A stretch of DNA of 5,889 nt, from contig WHTL01000256.1 in assembly GCA_009377735.1 (NCBI GenBank), positions 1 through 5,889 on the forward strand. The letters run 5' to 3'. This document shows, one piece after another, positions 1 to 4,851 of this stretch. The stretch is from Acidimicrobiia bacterium. Its GTDB lineage: Bacteria; Actinomycetota; Acidimicrobiia; Spongiisociales; ZC4RG35. The translations under genes and the position numbers were made by a program. The first letter of the stretch is position 1; the number at the start of each line of letters is the position of its first letter. The notes under the pieces were generated by a model, which ran no database searches, was not told the DNA's origin, and saw nothing but the letters and a program-made list of their open reading frames with translations.

Positions 1-1314
1 ACGTTTCTCCGTCTCGGTGCGGCGTTGGGCGAACCCCGAAGAGTCGGCCACCTCGAGCGCGAGGTCGAGCGTGCGTCGATAATCACCGCCGTCGTAACGG
101 ATCGGCGCACCTGTGCGAGACGGGAGCGACACCTCGTATCCAACCTCGGCTGGTGCGTAATTTCGATGCCGCACCTCTGCCTGCGTCAGGCCCACACCCC
201 TGGCGATGGCATCCACCGCCCGCTCGATGGCGAAGACCGCATTGGGTCGTGCCGCACCTCTTATGGGGCTGGTGGGGACGAGATTGGTGTAGACGACGTC
301 GATGGTCAGATCCATGGCCGGTAGCACGTACGGCCCGGGGAGGAGCCGCAAACCGGTGAGCGGCAGGAGGTAGCCATAGGGGACATAGGCACCGTTGTCA
401 TGGATGACCCGACCACGCAGCCCCAGCAGCACACCCGAATCGTCGAAAGCCACCTCGAGTCGATGTATCTGGTCGCGTTGCTGATTGGTGGTGAGAAAGT
501 GCTCTCGTCTCGACTCGACCCACTTCACCGGTCGTCCAAGAGTCCGTGCCAGTGCCGGAACCACATACTCCTCGGGATAAACCGAGCCCTTCGGTCCGAA
601 CCCACCTCCAACATCGGGGGTTACGACCCGTAGATCCCTTACCCCCAGGTACTCCGATACCAGATTCTGCAGACCGTGGGGTGATTGTGTCGACGACCAC
701 ATGGTTGGTTCGTCCGTGAAGTCAGCCAGCACTCCCCTGGTTTCCATCGACGCCACAGCGCCCCGGTGCTGATAGAGATCAATCGGTGCGGTGTGCGGCG
801 CCGACGCAAAGACAGCATCCACGTCTCCGTAACTCCCCCGCAGGGTGGTCGCCAGGTTGGTCTCGCTGCCGCTGTGAACCGGTGCCGCATCCGGGTCCAG
901 GGCTCGTGCCAAGTCGATCGTCGCCGGGAGCGGCTCGTGGTCGACGAAAACCTCCGACAGGGCATCGGCGAGGACATATGGATCCTCGGCGACAACGACC
1001 GCTACCGGCTCACCCACATAGCAAGCCTCTTCGGGAGCGAGTGGGTATCCCTGGACACCCGGCTCCCGGGAGGGATCGGGGTGCATGTTTGGCATTTGTC
1101 TGTCCAAGCCGATATCCGTCCCGGTGTAGACCCCGACGACACCATCGATGGCCCGAGCTGCCCCCGCTTCGATCGTCCCGACGGTGGCGTGAGCGTAGAG
1201 GCTCCGGACAAAACCAGCATGGAGACATCCCGGAGGACTCATATCGTCCAAGTAGCGCCCCCGCCCGGTGATAAGGGGTGGGTCCTCCAAACGACGATTC
1301 ACCATTTCAGCCAT
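1..1314 (-). CDS. Molybdenum hydroxylase large (molybdopterin-binding) subunit, xanthine dehydrogenase/CoxL superfamily; C-terminus cut by the window edge
   Basis: Reading the minus strand from ATG at 1314 gives 438 codons without a stop, to base 1. Family members are about 750-800 residues, so slightly more than half is present. The N-terminus has the family's opening: an RRLEDPPLITGRGRYLDD segment (residues 7-24), then GCLHAGFVRSLYAHA, where most members have RSPHAHA. VGGGFGPKG (235-243) is the glycine-rich Moco-binding loop, and PIRGAARP (350-357) is the superfamily's second conserved loop. That loop has no Cys (not AYRCSFR), so this is not a form I CO dehydrogenase. Such enzymes hydroxylate a ring carbon or aldehyde using water and pass electrons through 2Fe-2S and FAD subunits. 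Neither partner lies in the window; they may lie beyond the left edge. The start overlaps the hydrolase stop (TGATG, one shared base), pointing to translational coupling; a second ATG is at 1305. The superfamily call is firm; the substrate is unknown, with an N-heteroaromatic favoured by the neighbours. Confidence 0.9.
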   Translation of the reverse strand, partial: MAEMVNRRLEDPPLITGRGRYLDDMSPPGCLHAGFVRSLYAHATVGTIEAGAARAIDGVVGVYTGTDIGLDRQMPNMHPDPSREPGVQGYPLAPEEACYVGEPVAVVVAEDPYVLADALSEVFVDHEPLPATIDLARALDPDAAPVHSGSETNLATTLRGSYGDVDAVFASAPHTAPIDLYQHRGAVASMETRGVLADFTDEPTMWSSTQSPHGLQNLVSEYLGVRDLRVVTPDVGGGFGPKGSVYPEEYVVPALARTLGRPVKWVESRREHFLTTNQQRDQIHRLEVAFDDSGVLLGLRGRVIHDNGAYVPYGYLLPLTGLRLLPGPYVLPAMDLTIDVVYTNLVPTSPIRGAARPNAVFAIERAVDAIARGVGLTQAEVRHRNYAPAEVGYEVSLPSRTGAPIRYDGGDYRRTLDLALEVADSSGFAQRRTETEKR

Positions 1315-2135
1315 CACGTGGCATCCAAACCCAGGAATCCGCCGACCGTCTCCAAGAAGCGATTCGGGTCCTGGAGTTGGGGGGCATGACCGATCCCACG
1401 CATCTCGACGCGTGCTGCATTGGGCATACCCGCGACCAGGTCCTCGGCCATCGCCGGTGGAGTCGCCTCATCCTGATCCCCCACGACCACGAGGGTGGAG
1501 TTGAGAACGTCGCCAATTGGATCGGTGTAGTCCATGTCGATTAGTGCCTGACAAGCTGCGACGAATGCTGTTGGGGAGGTGGCGCGGAGGACATCACCTC
1601 GCTCTTCTATGACACCGGGGTGGTCGGCGAGATAGCTCTCGGGGAATATCCGTCGGACGGCGGTGTCGATCACTCCGGTCATGCCCTCGGATTCGACGGC
1701 GCCGATCATGGCACGGAAACTCTCCTTTGCTGGCTCGGGAAAAGTCGATCCGCAGCCCACCAGGAGCAGCCGATCGAATAGGGATCCGAAGTTCAAGGCG
1801 GTTCCCAGGGCGACGAAGGCTCCCCATCCGTTCCCCAGCAATGCAGTCGTCGCCGGGTCATAATCCGCGACTGTCAGGAGAGACCCTATGACCTCGGACT
1901 GGGCGTCGATGGTGGGATCGACCAGAGTCGTCTCACCGAATCCGGGCAGGTCGATCAGGTTGACGGTCCGTGTCTTGCTGAGGGATTCGACGATTGGTTC
2001 GAAGGCACGCCGATCCGTCAGCAGCGAATGGAGGAGGAGAAGATCCGGGCCCTCACCGGTACGTTCCACCGAAACCCAACCCGACTCAATCTCAACGACG
2101 CTGGAACCATGGGAAATCGTGGCCATAACTTCCAT
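1314..2135 (-). CDS. Alpha/beta-hydrolase-fold protein with Gly in place of the nucleophile
   Basis: The 273-residue product has the usual length and order of the alpha/beta hydrolase fold: an early LLLLHSLLTD strand and oxyanion region (32-41), a strand-turn IDLPGFGET (61-69), the nucleophile elbow (101-105), the acid loop VVVGDQDEATPP (Asp222 in the usual acid position, Asp220 nearby), and GIGHAPQLQDP with His250. The elbow reads GNGWG, so Gly103 (codon at 1829-1827) stands where Ser is usual, or Asp in haloalkane dehalogenases and epoxide hydrolases. Acid and His are kept, so the protein may use another mechanism, bind without hydrolysing, or be inactive. Related enzymes in catabolic operons include enol-lactonases (PcaD) and N-formylmaleamate deformylase (NicD). 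The gene lies between the FAD monooxygenase (152-base gap) and the Mo hydroxylase (one-base overlap). ATG at 2135 is the first start after an in-frame TAA; GGAG lies only two bases upstream, so ATG at 2126 is a reasonable alternative start. Confidence 0.88.
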   Translation of the reverse strand: MEVMATISHGSSVVEIESGWVSVERTGEGPDLLLLHSLLTDRRAFEPIVESLSKTRTVNLIDLPGFGETTLVDPTIDAQSEVIGSLLTVADYDPATTALLGNGWGAFVALGTALNFGSLFDRLLLVGCGSTFPEPAKESFRAMIGAVESEGMTGVIDTAVRRIFPESYLADHPGVIEERGDVLRATSPTAFVAACQALIDMDYTDPIGDVLNSTLVVVGDQDEATPPAMAEDLVAGMPNAARVEMRGIGHAPQLQDPNRFLETVGGFLGLDAT

Positions 2136-2158
2136 CTCTCCATCGCCTGGGATCCTAC

Positions 2159-2164
2159 ATTATA
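2159..2164 (-). promoter_or_regulatory. Possible -10 element for the hydrolase/Mo hydroxylase genes
   Basis: The minus strand reads a perfect TATAAT at 2164-2159, 23 bases before the hydrolase ATG at 2135, inside GC-rich DNA where this hexamer is unlikely by chance. It would place transcription start near 2151 with a very short leader. I see no good -35 hexamer 16-18 bases upstream and no TGn extension, so this would be a weak or activator-dependent promoter. It could let the two distal genes be expressed apart from the cupin and monooxygenase. It also supplies the in-frame TAA that bounds the hydrolase start choice. Confidence 0.35.
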
Positions 2165-2227
2165 TGGGGTTGAAGTGGTGAAGGCTGAGGACGCAAAATG
2201 ACCATCGCCCGGGACCACCATGAAACC

Positions 2228-2282
2228 CCCGTTCTGTGCGGATTTTTGACGGGATAGCGCAAGATTCCACGCGCAGAACGGG
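2228..2282 (-). terminator. Stem-loop just after the monooxygenase stop (attenuator, terminator or operator)
   Basis: Arms 2282-2270 (CCCGTTCTGCGCG on the minus strand) and 2240-2228 (CGCACAGAACGGG) pair at 12 of 13 positions, with one A-C mismatch, around a 29-base loop. The stem begins five bases after the FAD monooxygenase stop codon. There is no U-tract, so it is not a classic intrinsic terminator. It could mark an mRNA 3' end, reduce read-through into the hydrolase, or be a DNA palindrome bound by a regulator. Its place ahead of the TATAAT at 2164-2159 fits a transcript boundary within the leftward gene cluster. Confidence 0.4.
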
Positions 2283-2287
2283 TGGCT

Positions 2288-3466
2288 CTAGTCGTGGGGA
2301 CCATAGAGACCGAATTTCCAGGTGGGGTCGCCCGCGATGAGTTCGCCTCTTATCTGCACCCGTTCGCCCATGTCGCGGGATCGTCCCACCACGGCCCGTC
2401 CCAACTCGAGCTGTGGCTGCTCCCATAACCCAAGGGCCGCGACAACATCACCGCCCGCTCGTTGCAAGGCGTCGGCTAGAGCCCAACCATCTGCACAGGC
2501 TTTCGCCTGTCCTGCGGCGACGTGTGGTCGAACGGCGAAAGCCGCGTCCCCCAGCAGACATGCTCGGTCGAACACCATCCGATCCGATTCCAGATCGAAG
2601 ATGGCTTGGATCAGGGTGGTGTCCGCCTTGAGCACGACCTCCGCCAGGGTCGGGGCAAGGGCACGGGAGGCGGTATCCCTCATTCTTTCCATGTGCTCCT
2701 GCCTAATGCTTCCGGGTGGCATGGTCGTCGGGCGACGCACCCCGTCAACATCGGTCATTATGTCGTCGAAGGATTCGCCCTCTGGATAGTTGCGATACCA
2801 CACGAAATTGATGGACCGCTCGCCGACACTGGTTGATCCGTTGGGACCGGGAATGGCGTAAACCAGGATGTGGGAGTGGTCGAGTATCTGATAGATGAGG
2901 GAATCGGCGAGGTCTCGGCGCGCCTCCTCGGATAGCACTGCCTCCGAAGTGACACCCCGCCACGCAACGTAGCCCGCATAGTTGGGCGACACTTCCGGGA
3001 GGAGGAGGTTCCTGGCGGTGGATTGGATGCCATCGGCACATACCAATAGATCAGCCGATACCTTCCGATCGCCGCTGAGCGCGGCTTCAACACTGCCCGG
3101 TTCCGGGGTGATGTCCACCAACTCCGAGCCCAGGTGGTAATGATCATCACCGAAGATTCCGAGAAGACCCTGATAGATGGTGGTCCAACTGGTAAAGCGG
3201 AAATTGTCTGGGTCCGCAGACAGCACCTCGCCGGAGGCGTCGACGTACTTCCACCAAGTCAATGACATCACATCATCGTTCCGCCCGTGCAGTTCCAGCA
3301 ATCGCTCGGTTACCGGCAGCACCACGATCCCCGCTCCACGATCGGCGAGGGGTGCCGCCGACCGTTCGTATACATCGACCTCGCATCCCAGATCCCGCAA
3401 CAGGATGGCGGTGGTGAGACCCCCGATGGACCCGCCGGCGACCGCGACGTCGGGCCAACTCGACAC
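2288..3466 (-). CDS. FAD-dependent aromatic-ring monooxygenase, resembling 2,6-dihydroxypyridine 3-monooxygenase
   Basis: This 392-residue protein has the full layout of class A flavoprotein hydroxylases: the dinucleotide-binding VAVAGGSIGGL near the N-terminus (GGSIGG 11-16) with Glu34 for the FAD ribose, the DG motif CADGIQSTAR (143-152), and the GD motif LLGDAAF (304-310). Several stretches recall 2,6-dihydroxypyridine 3-monooxygenase of nicotine-degrading Arthrobacter, as I remember it: YAGYVAWRGV (163-172), the VRPHVAAGQAKAC segment after the GD motif (312-324), TDVDGVRRPT, and the ending PTWKFGL. Length matches that family (about 390-400). It would be a soluble NAD(P)H- and O2-using enzyme that adds hydroxyl to an electron-rich ring. 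The start is GTG at 3466, 14 bases after the cupin stop, with no strong Shine-Dalgarno, so translation probably depends on coupling to the cupin gene. The class is certain; the pyridine-type substrate is an inference from resemblance and from the Mo hydroxylase in the same cluster. Confidence 0.92.
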   Translation of the reverse strand: MSSWPDVAVAGGSIGGLTTAILLRDLGCEVDVYERSAAPLADRGAGIVVLPVTERLLELHGRNDDVMSLTWWKYVDASGEVLSADPDNFRFTSWTTIYQGLLGIFGDDHYHLGSELVDITPEPGSVEAALSGDRKVSADLLVCADGIQSTARNLLLPEVSPNYAGYVAWRGVTSEAVLSEEARRDLADSLIYQILDHSHILVYAIPGPNGSTSVGERSINFVWYRNYPEGESFDDIMTDVDGVRRPTTMPPGSIRQEHMERMRDTASRALAPTLAEVVLKADTTLIQAIFDLESDRMVFDRACLLGDAAFAVRPHVAAGQAKACADGWALADALQRAGGDVVAALGLWEQPQLELGRAVVGRSRDMGERVQIRGELIAGDPTWKFGLYGPHD

Positions 3467-3480
3467 TAGAACTCGACCCG

Positions 3481-3846
3481 TCAGTCCAACAGCTCGACGG
3501 TGACGAAACGGAGGGTGCTCTCTCCGATGTTCTCCAGGTCGTGGATCATCACGTTCTCACTGGAGTGTTCCAGATATTTGGTGTCACCCACCTCGTAGTC
3601 GCGTTCGGCGTAGGTGCCATCGTCGAACCGCTGCAGACCGCGGCTGCCCTCGACCACCGTCCAGAAATAGTTCTTGGTATGGGCGTGGAAGGGCCCTCTC
3701 TCCCCGGGTTCGAGCCGGATTTCCCAAACCCTTATCACATGGTTCTCGAACCAGACTCTGGTCCCGACCTCGAGATTCTCCGGAGCCCTCTCCATCTCCT
3801 CGGCGAACTCGTCGATATCGAAGGTGCCACTCGTTTCCGAACTCAT
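3481..3846 (-). CDS. Small single-domain cupin protein
   Basis: The 121-residue product is one cupin beta-barrel. The first motif region is LEPGERGPFHAHTKNYFWTV (45-64), giving metal-ligand candidates His54 and His56. The second is around VMIHDLENIGE (99-109), giving His102, with a conserved-looking FVTVELLD end. The Glu that usually follows HxH by four or five residues is missing: Tyr60/Phe61 occupy the place. A metal site would thus have three His, as in some cupin dioxygenases, or metal may be absent. Small cupins in catabolic operons act as isomerases, dioxygenases or accessory proteins; I cannot choose among these. It is the first gene of the leftward cluster, with GGGAGAG ending seven bases before ATG 3846 as ribosome site. 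The monooxygenase follows after 14 bases, so the two are almost certainly co-transcribed. Confidence 0.87.
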   Translation of the reverse strand: MSSETSGTFDIDEFAEEMERAPENLEVGTRVWFENHVIRVWEIRLEPGERGPFHAHTKNYFWTVVEGSRGLQRFDDGTYAERDYEVGDTKYLEHSSENVMIHDLENIGESTLRFVTVELLD

Positions 3847-3884
3847 CGGCTATCTCTCCCCGTCGGTGCGCCCAAACACAAAAT

Positions 3885-3902
3885 CGATTGACAACCGATT
3901 GT
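3885..3902. repeat. Paired CGATTG direct repeats and short inverted repeat over the -35/spacer
   Basis: CGATTG occurs at 3885-3890 and again at 3896-3901, eleven bases apart, about one helical turn. The second copy forms part of the inverted repeat ACAA-ccga-TTGT (3891-3902). The first copy overlaps the palindrome AATCGATT (3882-3889). These elements cover the -35 hexamer TTGACA and the start of the spacer, where a bound regulator would compete with RNA polymerase. Repeats this short can occur by chance; the placement is what makes them plausible operator half-sites. Confidence 0.35.
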
Positions 3903-3916
3903 AGGCCACTTATAAA
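3888..3916 (+). promoter_or_regulatory. Sigma70-type promoter for the ECF transporter genes
   Basis: TTGACA (3888-3893) is a perfect -35 hexamer, and TATAAA (3911-3916, five of six) follows after exactly 17 bases. Transcription would start near 3923 and run to the S-component gene at 4140, leaving a leader of about 215 bases. The area is clearly more AT-rich than the flanking genes. On the opposite strand TATAAG (3914-3909) and TAGAAT (3924-3919) are possible -10 boxes for the cupin cluster, but neither has a recognisable -35, so the leftward promoter is unresolved. Confidence 0.65.
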
Positions 3917-3932
3917 TGATTCTACATGATAC

Positions 3933-3948
3933 AGGATCGACCGATCCT
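3933..3948. promoter_or_regulatory. 16-base palindrome, candidate operator
   Basis: AGGATCG-AC-CGATCCT is a perfect inverted repeat of 7-base arms with a 2-base centre. It lies about 10 bases past the predicted start of the rightward transcript and in the upstream region of any leftward promoter using the -10 candidates at 3909-3924. One dimeric repressor (TetR, GntR or MarR style) here could govern both directions. No regulator gene is present in the window to support a family assignment. Confidence 0.45.
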
Positions 3949-4122
3949 AGCTTGCCATGACACCGATTTCTAGGAGGTGAGCACCCGGTTCCAGCCCCAG
4001 AGCCTGACCGATCACATCAGCCCCCAGGTGGGGCGTGACCGCCTCGTGATCAGCGCTCCCTCTGTCATTCTCGAGGGAGCGACTCTGGCGACACCACCAA
4101 TCCCCGCCCCCGAACAACAACT

Positions 4123-4131
4123 AGGAGGAGG
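4123..4131 (+). promoter_or_regulatory. Strong Shine-Dalgarno for the S component
   Basis: AGGAGGAGG lies eight bases before ATG 4140, a near-perfect anti-16S match at good spacing, and fixes the start of the S-component gene. The 8-mer CTAGGAGG here (4121-4128) is repeated at 3970-3977 within the leader. Confidence 0.8.
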
Positions 4132-4139
4132 AAAAAGGG

Positions 4140-4781
4140 ATGTCAACATATGCCGCCCCGGCTAGGGGCAAGTATCGGATTGCGGAGGACTTCAAGCTAA
4201 ACACGATGGACATCGTGGTGGCTGTTCTATTGGGGGTGATCGAAGCCGCCATCGAAATCGTGGGGGCGCTCGGCTTCCTGGAGAGGACGGTGTGGGCCAC
4301 CGGTGCCGTGGGCTTTGCCATCTACGCCTTCTATAACGGAACCACCTGGATCCTCTTCTATTCGGGTGTCTATCTGAGGAAACGGATCATGGTGCTGTTC
4401 CTCGCCGCCGGAGTCACCGCTCTGGTGAGATGGTTTGCCGGCGACCCCGACGGTCCCGTGTTGTTGTTCTACGGTCTGTTCCCAGCCGTATTCGGCGCCG
4501 CCGTCATCGTCCTGATGCGCTGGCGGGGAGGTCGAACACTGTTCGCCCTTTCCGTCGCAGCCACCGCCGCTGCCAACCAGTGGGCCACCTTCATCGGACA
4601 AGGTGGATTCCAGCTTGCCGACGGTGCCACCTGGGCCCTGATCTCCATCGCCATCGGTGGTGTCGGAGGCCTCATCTGGGGGGTCATCTCCTGGTATCTG
4701 GGTCGTGGCCTGGAAAAGGCCGGTGTTCCCTCGGTCGATGTGCCGCCTGCAATCGCGGACGAGGCGGCGCCAGCCGCGTGA
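4140..4781 (+). CDS. ECF transporter substrate-binding membrane (S) component, YkoE-like
   Basis: The 213-residue product is a polytopic membrane protein with about six hydrophobic segments (roughly 24-45, 53-79, 83-100, 103-126, 132-152 and 163-188), a short polar N-terminus and an Ala/Pro-rich cytoplasmic tail (195-213). The order of features recalls Bacillus YkoE: an aromatic YAFYNGTTWILF stretch, a YLRKR turn (78-82), a loop GDPDGP (101-106, compare GNPSGP), then a helix ending in MRWRGG. S components hold the substrate in the membrane and join a T component and ATPases; an ECF ATPase follows directly, supporting the call. YkoE is linked to hydroxymethylpyrimidine/thiamine uptake. Here the divergent heteroaromatic oxidation genes raise the chance of another ring substrate. 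Start ATG is set by a strong ribosome site. The ECF S-component class is likely; the YkoE subfamily and substrate are less sure. Confidence 0.8.
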   Translation: MSTYAAPARGKYRIAEDFKLNTMDIVVAVLLGVIEAAIEIVGALGFLERTVWATGAVGFAIYAFYNGTTWILFYSGVYLRKRIMVLFLAAGVTALVRWFAGDPDGPVLLFYGLFPAVFGAAVIVLMRWRGGRTLFALSVAATAAANQWATFIGQGGFQLADGATWALISIAIGGVGGLIWGVISWYLGRGLEKAGVPSVDVPPAIADEAAPAA

Positions 4782-4790
4782 CGAGGCCGC

Positions 4791-4826
4791 GAGCATCCGT
4801 GGGTTGTCCCCAACCCGCGGGTGCTC
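4791..4826 (+). terminator. 16-bp stem-loop between the S component and ATPase genes
   Basis: Bases 4791-4806 (GAGCATCCGTGGGTTG) pair at all 16 positions with 4811-4826 (CAACCCGCGGGTGCTC), two of the pairs being G-U, closed by the four-base loop TCCC. It starts nine bases after the S-component stop. No U-tract follows, so it may be a U-less actinobacterial-type terminator that allows partial read-through, or a stabilising element that leaves more S-component mRNA than ATPase mRNA. The two G-U pairs mean the fold is better as plus-strand RNA than as minus-strand RNA, which favours a role in the rightward transcript. Confidence 0.6.
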
Positions 4827-4851
4827 CCAATCCGATGGGGCTCGCCTCCTA

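Larger units (their letters stand above)
3923..4139 (+). promoter_or_regulatory. Long structured 5' leader of the ECF transporter mRNA
   Basis: This gene-free stretch lies between the predicted start site and the S-component ATG. GATCAC (4010-4015) can pair with GTGATC (4046-4051), enclosing an inner hairpin GCCCC-caggt-GGGGC (4020-4034). Immediately after comes a perfect 9-bp stem CGCTCCCTC/GAGGGAGCG (4054-4062 with 4073-4081) with a 10-base loop. A purine-rich, largely unpaired tract with the ribosome site follows. Vitamin transporters are often controlled by riboswitches, but I do not find the conserved TPP, FMN, cobalamin or other cores that I know. It may be an unclassified regulatory RNA or simply stable secondary structure in GC-rich DNA. 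Confidence 0.4.

Noticed and set aside
685..1389. 234-codon plus-strand open frame
   Set aside because: It lies opposite the Mo hydroxylase and hydrolase coding sequence, is rich in Arg/Gly/Pro with no domain, and is an antisense shadow of high-GC coding DNA.
4001..4034. CCTGACCGATCA next to a GC-rich hairpin, looking loosely like part of a TPP riboswitch
   Set aside because: The TPP core (CUGAGA, and the conserved run from CCUGAUCUGG to CCAGCG) is absent and the pairing pattern does not match, so I do not call a TPP riboswitch.
3977..4165. 62-codon plus-strand frame from GTG 3977, with G/C-rich third positions in its first part
   Set aside because: The AGGAGG ahead of it overlaps the GTG itself, leaving no usable spacing. 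The frame runs through the strong stem-loops and overlaps the well-supported S-component start by 26 bases, and the peptide shows no recognisable feature. Noted only as a possible leader peptide.
4227..4796. 189-codon minus-strand open frame
   Set aside because: It is antisense to the S component, which has a strong ribosome site and clear membrane segments; the antisense product is low-complexity Gly/Asp/Glu-rich with no recognisable fold.
4804..4851. Upstream TTG start for the ATPase
   Set aside because: It is in frame with no stop, but it sits inside the stem of the 16-bp hairpin, lacks a ribosome site, and would add residues before the normal first strand of the ABC fold.
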